From: a virus
IMG/VR virus record: IMGVR_UViG_3300027779_000086
Span: 1-34,558 of that record
Length of the DNA stretch: 34,558 nucleotides
Strand: one strand, 5' to 3'
Positions 5,884 through 12,070 of this stretch are shown here, piece by piece. A model generated the notes under the pieces. That model searched no databases and had not been told where the DNA came from. It was given only the letters and a program-made list of their open reading frames with translations. Within the stretch, counting starts at the first letter, position 1; each line of letters starts with the position of its first letter. Both the position numbers and the translations under genes were made by a program.

Positions 5884-6909
5884 ATGAATTCTTTTAATCA
5901 TATTTGGAACATAACTAAAGAGTTTGAACGGAACGAACCCAAATTTTACGAATACTGGCCTTCAGATATGTCGGAAAAGAATCCACAAAATACACAAGAG
6001 CAGGTTCCCGATGAGTATCTAGGTGATGATTTAGGGCTAAACACCGGAGGTAATAGTGGAGATTGTTGTGAAAAATTAAAGAGAGGTTTTGCTGATTTAA
6101 TGTCTGAATATCTAAACCCAGAGGCTATGGAAGGGTTTATTGCGACTGATTGTGAAGATATAATTGAATCTTATAATAAAAATTTGAAACCCAATTTAGA
6201 AATGGGATCAGCACATAAACACATACAACTCCTTCTTGAAAACATGGATGAATTAATTGAAGAATACAATTCATGTTTACGAGGTAATTTTGATAATGTT
6301 GAATTCGATGATAACTTTTTAGCATCGGAGGATTCCTTTGAAGATGCTTGGAATTTAACTAAACAAAGCCAATCAGACTGTACTATTTGTGGTAAATCAC
6401 TTACATTCCCTGACCCTCATGATAAATCCAATGTACTATCTGGTTCAGATAAACATCTTGGATGCGTTCAACATGCAAGAAATAAATTAAAAAAAGAAGA
6501 TCCATGTTGGGATGGATATAAACAAATAGGTATGAAAAAAAAGAACGGCAAAAAAGTTCCTAACTGTGTACCTTCAGTAAAAAAATCTGCTTGTGAATGT
6601 GATACATGTAATACATTGGTAAAGGCATTACTTTCTAAAAAGAGTGACAAGCCTTTTCATGGCTATAATCCTAACAAACACAGTCGTGAAGGAGGATTGA
6701 ATGCTAAAGGTAGAGCAAAAGCAAAAAGGGAAACAGGGGCTAATCTAAAACCTCCTGTAACTGAAAAGCCATCTTCTTTGAAGCCGGGAAGTAAAAAGGC
6801 AAACCGCAGGAAGTCATTTTGTGCCAGAATGGGAGGAGTAAAAGGGCCAACAAGCAAAGAAGGCAAATTAACTCCCAAGGGCGCATCATTAAAAAGATGG
6901 AATTGCTAA
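5884..6909 (+). CDS. two-tag protein with basic Cys-containing C-terminal domain
   Basis: The protein has 341 residues from the ATG at 5884 (AGGAGG 11 bases upstream; a TTG nine bases earlier is possible). Residues 2-11 are a tag variant (NSFNHIWNITK); an acidic helical domain follows to about 145. A second tag (DSFEDAWNLTK) sits at 150-160. Behind it come CTICGKSL and further cysteines, a segment DPCWDGYKQIGMKKKNGKK, and a Lys/Arg-rich tail whose end (RRKSFCARMGG ... LKRWNC) matches a short basic domain I recall in many marine T4-like phage proteins of unknown function. The tail probably binds nucleic acid. This is a second case of two tagged modules in one frame. Confidence 0.8.
   Translation: MNSFNHIWNITKEFERNEPKFYEYWPSDMSEKNPQNTQEQVPDEYLGDDLGLNTGGNSGDCCEKLKRGFADLMSEYLNPEAMEGFIATDCEDIIESYNKNLKPNLEMGSAHKHIQLLLENMDELIEEYNSCLRGNFDNVEFDDNFLASEDSFEDAWNLTKQSQSDCTICGKSLTFPDPHDKSNVLSGSDKHLGCVQHARNKLKKEDPCWDGYKQIGMKKKNGKKVPNCVPSVKKSACECDTCNTLVKALLSKKSDKPFHGYNPNKHSREGGLNAKGRAKAKRETGANLKPPVTEKPSSLKPGSKKANRRKSFCARMGGVKGPTSKEGKLTPKGASLKRWNC
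6331..6363 (+). other. internal copy of the FDxAW tag
   Basis: The codons encode DSFEDAWNLTK, residues 150-160 of the preceding gene's product. They separate an acidic helical part from a zinc/basic part. It has no methionine of its own nearby, so it is translated only as part of the longer protein. Confidence 0.75.
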
Positions 6910-6978
6910 AAAAACGGTGCTTTTTCCACACCACTTAATAACAATTGTCTGAAATAAGGTAATTAGCGGGGAATTTTA

Positions 6979-7065
6979 ATGGAAGAAGATAGAGTATATC
7001 ATAATAGTAATTCTAGTTGGATAAAAAAAATTATGGAAGAAGCGTTTGGAGGTTGGGATGAATGA
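6979..7065 (+). CDS. 28-residue micro-ORF
   Basis: An ATG follows GCGGGGAATTTTA, a weak ribosome site. The product is polar with a C-terminal helix ending MEEAFGGWDE, which vaguely recalls the F-x-x-x-W spacing of the tag but lacks its other residues. It overlaps the next frame by ATGA, the same coupling used by the real genes here. Its reality is uncertain. Confidence 0.3.
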   Translation: MEEDRVYHNSNSSWIKKIMEEAFGGWDE

Positions 7066-7133
7066 GGGTAGATTCAGATGGCTATAACCGATTTTGGTTT
7101 TGGTTGGCTAAAAAGATAGGGTTAATAATATGA
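7062..7133 (+). CDS. 23-residue aromatic micro-ORF
   Basis: It starts within the previous stop (ATGA) and encodes RVDSDGYNRFWFWLAKKIG and a few more residues, an aromatic amphipathic helix. The micro-ORF at 7182 is similar (VDK...F...FLFWLALR). The pair may be a diverged duplication. It is short and low confidence. Confidence 0.28.
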   Translation: MRVDSDGYNRFWFWLAKKIGLII

Positions 7134-7195
7134 TGGATTGGGATTATTGGGATGCAATCCTAGAAGCAATGGGTGAAAGAATTGAACAAGGTTGA
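7133..7195 (+). CDS. 20-residue micro-ORF
   Basis: Tandem ATG codons at 7130 and 7133 overlap the preceding stop. The product is MDWDYWDAILEAMGERIEQG, acidic, helical and Trp-rich. It could belong to a coupled chain of micro-proteins or be chance; only its position supports it. Confidence 0.25.
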   Translation: MDWDYWDAILEAMGERIEQG

Positions 7196-7250
7196 TAAAT
7201 CTTTTTGGAGAATTTCTAATCAATTTTTATTCTGGTTAGCATTACGATAG
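7182..7250 (+). CDS. 22-residue aromatic micro-ORF
   Basis: It would need the TTG at 7182, overlapping the previous frame. The product (NKVDKSFWRISNQFLFWLAL plus Arg) resembles that of 7062-7133 in its V-D...F-W-L-A-[KR] pattern. It is either a degenerate duplicate or a small membrane-active peptide. Low confidence. Confidence 0.25.
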   Translation: MNKVDKSFWRISNQFLFWLALR

Positions 7251-7285
7251 ATAATCAGATAAACAAAGGTAGTTTAGGGACTTAC

Positions 7286-8380
7286 ATGGCAGTACCTAAT
7301 ACATTGCAAGATGCAATTGCCATAAGTAGAGATTTAACTGGTAAAAGAAATATTCCTAGTTACATGAAATGGTCAGGAAATAAGAATCATCCTGAATATT
7401 TGAGAGGTTATCGAACAGCGTTTAGAAATGCAGGAGGTAATAGACGATATGTTGATCCATTTGCCGGAAGTGCTAGTTTGCCGTTCAATGTTGTTCCGGG
7501 CAAAAAAGCGTTGTTAGGTGATTTTGATGAGATGAATATTGGTTTTCATAATGCAGTTAAAGATGGTACAATAGGTAATGAATTAGATTTTTCAAATTTT
7601 ATGCAAGATGGTGTTATAAATCGAAAAGACTTTTTTGAAAGATTAAGGGGTGGAACGCCAAGCGGGAGGATTTACCCCCCAACTGGAAAAAGACCATATT
7701 CTTTAGATGGTAGTTGGCCTCCTAAAAAAAACTCATTGAATTACATAGTAAACGAATTAAATCAGAAAAATATCACTCCTGAATCTAATCTTGGTGCAAT
7801 AAAAGCATGGGCTAAGATGCAAAATGCAGGGTTTAGAGGAGATGCAAGGTTTAACAAAAAACCCCATAAAGCAAAAGGTGTTAAAAGATGGTATAATATA
7901 TCTGCCAATGAAGAAAATTATAAGCCCGTCAAAAGAAACTATCAGTCATATCAGCCTTTAATGGAAAACTTTGATTTTATTAATAGGGATGCTTTTGACT
8001 TTTTGAATAATGAAGAATTGAATGACAATAAAGATTTTCTAGTGGCTGATTCTCCTTATTGGAAAGAATCAGGTAATTATGATCATGGCTTTGACCATAA
8101 AAAGTTAGCAAGAACTTTAGGTTCAATGAAAGATGATGGTATGCCGATAGTAGCAACTAATTCCGCACTTGCAATGCCTTTGTATCAAGATGAAGGTTTT
8201 GATACATTTTTGATGAATAGAAGAAACAATTCAGGGGCAAAAAGCACATCGAGAGGAGTCAAACCAGAAATGGTTGCAGTTACGCCCGGTTTAATCTCCG
8301 AGCGTGAATGGAAAGGGTCATTAAAAAAATCTATTCAAATGTCTATTTTTGAGCAAGCATGGAATACAATTTTGATATAG
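7286..8380 (+). CDS. D12-class DNA adenine methyltransferase with C-terminal tag
   Basis: The protein has 364 residues. Motif I/X features are MKWSGNK (27-33) and YVDPFAGSAS (55-64), the SAM-binding loop. The catalytic motif is VADSPYW with DSPY at 255-258, a variant of the usual DPPY; a late strand is MPIVATNSA. This order matches Dam-like N6-adenine methyltransferases. Ser for the first Pro occurs in functional relatives, so activity is plausible. Unlike its neighbours it has no N-terminal tag. The last 13 residues (from Met352, SIFEQAWNTILI) are the tag, lacking the final Lys. The likely role is protection of viral DNA or, if packaged, modification at entry. No restriction partner is visible. 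Confidence 0.85.
   Translation: MAVPNTLQDAIAISRDLTGKRNIPSYMKWSGNKNHPEYLRGYRTAFRNAGGNRRYVDPFAGSASLPFNVVPGKKALLGDFDEMNIGFHNAVKDGTIGNELDFSNFMQDGVINRKDFFERLRGGTPSGRIYPPTGKRPYSLDGSWPPKKNSLNYIVNELNQKNITPESNLGAIKAWAKMQNAGFRGDARFNKKPHKAKGVKRWYNISANEENYKPVKRNYQSYQPLMENFDFINRDAFDFLNNEELNDNKDFLVADSPYWKESGNYDHGFDHKKLARTLGSMKDDGMPIVATNSALAMPLYQDEGFDTFLMNRRNNSGAKSTSRGVKPEMVAVTPGLISEREWKGSLKKSIQMSIFEQAWNTILI
8339..8380 (+). other. C-terminal copy of the FDxAW tag on a methyltransferase
   Basis: Codons for SIFEQAWNTILI precede the stop. The copy begins with a methionine (residue 352), as if an N-terminal tag of a former downstream gene had fused to the methyltransferase end. The alternative is deliberate placement at the C-terminus because the N-terminus forms the SAM site. 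Confidence 0.75.
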
Positions 8381-8414
8381 AGAATTTATAAAGAATAGGG
8401 ATGTAGCCTTTTAC

Positions 8415-9656
8415 GTGCCTGACCCATTCATAAATGCTTGGGAAATAGCCAAACATTATTCTGGCCATGTATCGAAAGGTATCGTATTTGGCGGTAAACA
8501 AACAAATGATATTAATGAAGTAGATGAGATGATAAGGAATGTAATGATTACAAATCCTAAACATAAACCTCCTTTACCGTGGAAAACTTCGGGTAAAAGA
8601 AGAGGTATGCCGTGGAAAAAAATGTATGAAGCAAGAATGGCAGGTAAAGACCCAAGTATCCCCTTTATAGAACAAACTAAAGGATTTAGAGGATCTAATG
8701 AAATGCTTCCAACTGTATTAAATTGGCAAGGTGGGAAAACACAGATACAACCCCAAATGAGAGCATTGGCTGAAAAGTTAGGTGTAAGTCATTTAAGACC
8801 TGCTGAAGTATTTGGTGGTAGCGGTTCTTTTGTCTTGGGTCAAAACAGGAATAAAGGATTCTTCAATGATTTGAATCCTGATTTGGTAACAACAATGATG
8901 CATTTGAAAGATGGCATGAAAGTAAGTAAAATACCTCAAAATCAAGAAGAATTGGAACGTGCAGTTGATACGTTAAATGAATTAAGGTACAGAAGAGATG
9001 TTCTTGGTGAAGATTTAGATTATGGTGAGGAACGACAATTAGTTGAATTACTTGTTGGTTCTAATATGCAACATTTTGAAGGTATGTTTAAATACAAAGA
9101 TTGGGATAAAGAATATCCTAACGCAGTACCAAAAGGATATACTGAAGGATTCATTAAAAGGCCATCTTTTAGAAAACCGGGCAAAGATGTAAAACCGGGC
9201 GATAAAAACTTTAGAAGGTTTCCTTTTGATGCAGGTTCAATAGACTTAACAAGATATGCAGATCGTATGAAAAACTATGAAATACATCAAGGTGATTTCA
9301 AAGATGCCGCTAATTTACTAGGGAGAGATGATTTATTGTATTTAGACCCGCCATATATTAGTAGAAATATAGATTACGGCGGAACAAAAGAACAGAAAGC
9401 AGGAAAAGATTTCGACCAACTTCAAAGAGATGTAATTAGAGTAGGGGAGCAACATGAAGGCCCTTCTATAATATCTAATTATATGTATGGAAAAGATAGT
9501 GGGGAGCCGCTTTATGAATATGTTGATTCTTTATTAGATGCAGGTTATGATATACATCCGTGGCTTAGAAAACCAAAGGCAAATAATAAGGCACAAGCCG
9601 AATTATTAGCATTAAGGGGTTTCCCTAAACAAGAAAATCTAAATAAATATTCTTAA
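8415..9656 (+). CDS. tagged D12-class DNA adenine methyltransferase
   Basis: This 413-residue protein starts at a GTG (8415) and opens with a tag (DPFINAWEIAK, 3-13). Methyltransferase motifs follow: LNWQGGKTQIQPQM (about 107-120), VFGGSGSFVLG (132-142, SAM loop) and YLDPPYISRNIDY with DPPY at 311-314, the N6-adenine catalytic motif. Length and order fit the Dam/D12 family with an extended N-terminal region of about 100 residues. It lies 34 bases after the other methyltransferase but is not a close copy (DPPY against DSPY, and a different target-recognition region), so the two probably have different specificities. Packaging into the virion would parallel phage P1 DarB; that is inference. Confidence 0.87.
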   Translation: MPDPFINAWEIAKHYSGHVSKGIVFGGKQTNDINEVDEMIRNVMITNPKHKPPLPWKTSGKRRGMPWKKMYEARMAGKDPSIPFIEQTKGFRGSNEMLPTVLNWQGGKTQIQPQMRALAEKLGVSHLRPAEVFGGSGSFVLGQNRNKGFFNDLNPDLVTTMMHLKDGMKVSKIPQNQEELERAVDTLNELRYRRDVLGEDLDYGEERQLVELLVGSNMQHFEGMFKYKDWDKEYPNAVPKGYTEGFIKRPSFRKPGKDVKPGDKNFRRFPFDAGSIDLTRYADRMKNYEIHQGDFKDAANLLGRDDLLYLDPPYISRNIDYGGTKEQKAGKDFDQLQRDVIRVGEQHEGPSIISNYMYGKDSGEPLYEYVDSLLDAGYDIHPWLRKPKANNKAQAELLALRGFPKQENLNKYS

Positions 9657-9706
9657 TTTAAGAAAGTGTTATAATTCATTGAATATTAGCAAGTGGCGAG
9701 AGTAAC

Positions 9707-9979
9707 ATGACTATCGAGAAAGAAAGAGAGTTAGGTACTTGCACCTCTTGTAAAGCGAGAGGTAGAATTTGGTCATCAAAAACTGCTGATGCATATCCAT
9801 ACGATACTGAAAAATTGTGCAAAAAATGTTCTCAACCTAAAATTTTAACTAAGGCTTTTGATATGGCTTGGGATGTTGTTAAGGCAAAGGCGAAATGTCC
9901 TGAATGTAAGCGGGTTTTCGATTTAATGAATGAAAAAGATGCCCAAGAGTGGTATCATGGGCATGATTGTGAGGCATGA
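9707..9979 (+). CDS. zinc-module protein with a central tag
   Basis: The protein has 90 residues. An N-terminal zinc ribbon (CTSC at 12-15, CKKC near 38-41) is followed by the tag (KAFDMAWDVVK, 49-59) in the middle of the chain, then a second zinc-type motif CPECKRVFD ... HGHDCE (about 64-89). The tag therefore sits as a linker between two small metal-binding domains. The downstream neighbour is another tag-plus-zinc protein. No catalytic residues are recognised; roles in nucleic-acid or protein binding are equally possible. Confidence 0.78.
   Translation: MTIEKERELGTCTSCKARGRIWSSKTADAYPYDTEKLCKKCSQPKILTKAFDMAWDVVKAKAKCPECKRVFDLMNEKDAQEWYHGHDCEA
9851..9883 (+). other. internal copy of the FDxAW tag between two zinc modules
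   Basis: The codons encode KAFDMAWDVVK at residues 49-59 of the 90-residue zinc protein. This is one of the clearest cases of a tag that is neither N- nor C-terminal. Confidence 0.8.
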
Positions 9980-9981
9980 TT

Positions 9982-10134
9982 ATGACCGCATTCGACAAGG
10001 CTTGGGGTATTGTAAAGGCTACACCATGCAGAAAATGTGGCAAACCTTGTGACTTTGGAATGCGAGGAGATGGCCCTGCAAAACAAGTAGATGAAGGCGA
10101 TGAATTAGTCCCTTACTGCGGAAATTGTGATTAA
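9982..10134 (+). CDS. 50-residue tagged zinc-ribbon protein
   Basis: A short gene lies two bases after the preceding stop. Residues 2-12 are the tag (TAFDKAWGIVK); the rest holds CRKCGKPC (16-23) and YCGNC (45-49), a probable zinc ribbon. It is essentially tag plus zinc knuckle, like the product of 5690-5878. The tag and the tight spacing make this gene convincing despite its size. The next gene overlaps it or starts two bases after it, depending on the start chosen. Confidence 0.7.
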   Translation: MTAFDKAWGIVKATPCRKCGKPCDFGMRGDGPAKQVDEGDELVPYCGNCD

Positions 10135-10135
10135 G

Positions 10136-10570
10136 ATGGGTGATAACACACATGAATGCACCGTAGGTGGAAATGCTTACGCAGTTATGTGGGAAGGAAA
10201 AGACGATGACAATGGTGGTTTAATCTATGGAATCGAATACATGGATGGTGAGGAAGTTTCCGATGTTGAGTGGTTTAAGACGAGTGATGAAAGAGATGCT
10301 GAACTTAAACAATACATATCCGATGCAGGGTGCGAAGGAATAATGAAACCAATTGATTTCAGTAAATCTGATGACCGATTATTCAACAAGGCTTGGAGTG
10401 TCGTGAAAGGCGATGATTTTGAGCGAAAGCAGTTTGATGCCAAGATGCATAAAGGTGGCAAGAAACATTCTTGCCCCACCTGCAAACAACCCAAGCGACT
10501 GTCAGACGAACAGAAAAAGCGTAGATACCAATGCGATGAATGTGCAGACAAAGAAGAGGGAGCGTATTAG
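10136..10570 (+). CDS. two-domain protein with internal tag and C-terminal zinc ribbon
   Basis: The protein has 144 residues from the ATG at 10136, which follows GTGATTAAG, a Shine-Dalgarno-like leader seen before several genes here (5884, 18028, 29277); a GTG nine bases earlier is possible. Residues 1-75 form a beta-rich acidic domain (AYAVMWEGKD, IYGIEYMDG) of no known family. The tag (LFNKAWSVVK) lies at 82-91. The C-terminus has CPTCKQP and CDECAD, a four-cysteine ribbon within a basic context. Module order (domain, tag, zinc) matches 9707-9979. Confidence 0.75.
   Translation: MGDNTHECTVGGNAYAVMWEGKDDDNGGLIYGIEYMDGEEVSDVEWFKTSDERDAELKQYISDAGCEGIMKPIDFSKSDDRLFNKAWSVVKGDDFERKQFDAKMHKGGKKHSCPTCKQPKRLSDEQKKRRYQCDECADKEEGAY
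10373..10408 (+). other. internal copy of the FDxAW tag
   Basis: The codons encode DRLFNKAWSVVK at residues 80-91. At DNA level the AAGGCTTGGAGTGT core is shared with the N-terminal tags at 10573 and 10963, so this cluster of tags arose by local duplication. Confidence 0.78.
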
Positions 10571-10572
10571 TA

Positions 10573-10959
10573 ATGTCAGCATTCGACAAGGCTTGGAGTG
10601 TTGTAAAAAGTAATTCGTGGGAAAATCGTTTGCGTGAATTCGCATCAAAAAATATAAATCAAGAATGGTATGATTCTGAATATGAATTAGGTTCAGAAGA
10701 AAAACCTATTATTGGTTACAATTTTGATGATTGGTCTTATGAAATAAGAAATGCAATAGGTATGGCTATGGTTCAGGCATTAGGTGGAGATGAAGAAGAT
10801 TGGGAAGAATATTCAGAAGAACTTGGAGAAACACTTGAAGAAGAATCATGGAATAGAGCCACAAATGATACGACTAATCCAATAGAAGGTATGGAATATG
10901 CCATAAAAATAATTAACCAATTTGTTTCAGATCTTAAATATGAAGGCATGGGGGTATAA
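10573..10959 (+). CDS. tagged acidic helical protein
   Basis: The protein has 128 residues. The ATG at 10573 is chosen because the tag (SAFDKAWSVVK) then begins at residue 2; in-frame extension upstream would read into the preceding gene. The body is acidic and Trp/Glu-rich (EEDWEEYSEELGETLEEESW, about 75-94) with predicted helices and no cysteines. No family is recognised. Acidic small proteins of this kind in phages can be DNA mimics; that is only a possibility here. It is followed after 3 bases by the next tagged gene. Confidence 0.75.
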   Translation: MSAFDKAWSVVKSNSWENRLREFASKNINQEWYDSEYELGSEEKPIIGYNFDDWSYEIRNAIGMAMVQALGGDEEDWEEYSEELGETLEEESWNRATNDTTNPIEGMEYAIKIINQFVSDLKYEGMGV

Positions 10960-10962
10960 ACA

Positions 10963-11937
10963 ATGACAGTATTTGACAAGGCTTGGAGTGTTGTAAAAAC
11001 CGAAGAAGATAATCAATGTGATGGCACAGAAAAGCCGGAGGGATGTGCAGGTGATGGTCAATTAAGTGAAGGAGGAGCATGGGAATGTAGTTCATGTAGC
11101 GAATCTTTTTGTTCAGATTGCATAAATCAAGGTCATGTTCCTAAAGAGGATTGGGATTTAGCAGATATGGCACAAGATCATGCAAACCAACCCGGAAGTA
11201 TGTATGATAATATGTGTAGTGATTGTGAACTTACATTAGCAGAGGAATACATACCTGAGTTTAAGGATCACATGGAAGGAGTTGAAGCGGAACTCCGTGA
11301 AGAAGAAATGGAAGGAAAAACAGCACGAGAGGATTTTGATAGAAAGGTAAGTGAGCAACCATTTTTTGGAGATAATAGAGGTAAAAGTTTGTATGCAGAT
11401 GAAACTCCTCATTTTCATTCTAAGTTTAATCCAGATTGGCAAGATACAATGAAAAGTGAGCCTAAATGCGGCATGTGCGGGTCTAAGGATATGAGCAATT
11501 GGACACCTCGCCATACGAGAAGTTGCACTTCTTGTGGGCATGACCCCGGCAATGATAGATGCACTTGTGGTTGTGGTGGTACGGCACCAGATTCAAAAAA
11601 GGCATCCAATGACCGAACATTCGATATGGTTTGGGGTATCGTGAAAGAAGCACCTACTGAAGAGTGCAAGGGATGTGGATTAGCACACGGTACACCTAAC
11701 AGTGAATATTGTTCCGAAATATGTGAAAAACAGAATATGAAGAAATCAGATGACCCATTAGGAGATGCATTGGAAAATGCCAGAAATACTCCTAGAAAAG
11801 ATTTAAAATTAACAAAACTTCCAAAAGATGTTGCAATAAAATTGAATAGAAGGGTGAAAGATCCTAGCAAAGACCCATTAGTTCAAAGAGCAAAAAAGAA
11901 TCTTGATGAAGAAAAGGAAGAAAGGAATAAAAGGTAG
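10963..11937 (+). CDS. two-tag cysteine-rich multi-zinc protein
   Basis: The protein has 324 residues. Tag 1 (TVFDKAWSVVK) is at 2-12. A Cys-rich region follows with WECSSCSESFCSDC (about 40-53), like a cross-brace zinc finger. Then come CSDC (about 86-89), CGMCGS (about 169-174), SCTSCGHD and CTCGCGG. Tag 2 (TFDMVWGIVKE) lies at 219-229, followed by CKGCGLAHGTPNSEYCSEIC, a compact zinc knuckle, and a basic Lys-rich tail. At least four zinc sites are likely. RING/PHD-like folds are suggested by spacing only. It is the last gene before the hairpin-containing gap. Confidence 0.8.
   Translation: MTVFDKAWSVVKTEEDNQCDGTEKPEGCAGDGQLSEGGAWECSSCSESFCSDCINQGHVPKEDWDLADMAQDHANQPGSMYDNMCSDCELTLAEEYIPEFKDHMEGVEAELREEEMEGKTAREDFDRKVSEQPFFGDNRGKSLYADETPHFHSKFNPDWQDTMKSEPKCGMCGSKDMSNWTPRHTRSCTSCGHDPGNDRCTCGCGGTAPDSKKASNDRTFDMVWGIVKEAPTEECKGCGLAHGTPNSEYCSEICEKQNMKKSDDPLGDALENARNTPRKDLKLTKLPKDVAIKLNRRVKDPSKDPLVQRAKKNLDEEKEERNKR
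11611..11646 (+). other. internal copy of the FDxAW tag
   Basis: The codons encode DRTFDMVWGIVK at residues 217-228 of the cysteine-rich protein, immediately before another zinc knuckle. The module looks like a second tagged zinc protein fused in frame. Confidence 0.78.
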
Positions 11938-11969
11938 CATTCATTAACAATTGAATAACTACTTTATAT

Positions 11970-12035
11970 TGCAGGGAGCATTTATTGTTTTATCGCCTCA
12001 TCTCTATAATACATCCCCAACGCCTCCCTGCACCA
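11970..12035 (+). other. 9-bp inverted repeat ending in ACCA (tRNA-like acceptor stem)
   Basis: TGCAGGGAG (11970-11978) is perfectly complementary to CTCCCTGCA (12024-12032), with a 45-base loop. The last seven pairs plus A and the following CCA (12033-12035) look like a tRNA acceptor stem with discriminator and CCA tail. The 65-base span is too short, however, and contains no T-loop (GGTTCGA) or D-arm. An AT-rich CTTTATATT lies just upstream. It could be a degenerate tRNA, a tRNA-like element, an operator or an attachment site. It lies in the 133-base gap between two tagged genes. Confidence 0.45.
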
Positions 12036-12070
12036 AAATTGTTTAGAACTATGGTTTTCATAGAGTAAAC

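Larger units (their letters stand above)
6910..7285 (+). other. 376-base stretch with a chain of four possible micro-ORFs
   Basis: No gene longer than 30 codons fits here. The first 60 bases hold A- and T-runs around a weak 4-bp GGTG/CACC hairpin, a possible but unconvincing terminator. From 6979 to 7250 a chain of tiny frames runs with stop-start overlaps (listed separately). The last 35 bases lead into the methyltransferase through TTAGGGACTTACATG, resembling the leader of the gene at 352. Confidence 0.5.

Noticed and set aside
6909-6935. A transcription terminator
   Set aside because: A- and T-runs flank only a 4-bp GGTG/CACC pairing, too weak to call.
11415-11870. Minus-strand frame of 151 codons
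   Set aside because: It lies opposite the well-supported two-tag zinc protein and shows no recognisable domain.
11971-12035. A tRNA gene
   Set aside because: The acceptor stem and ACCA end fit, but 65 bases is too short, and there is no GGTTCGA-type T-loop, D-arm or credible anticodon stem.
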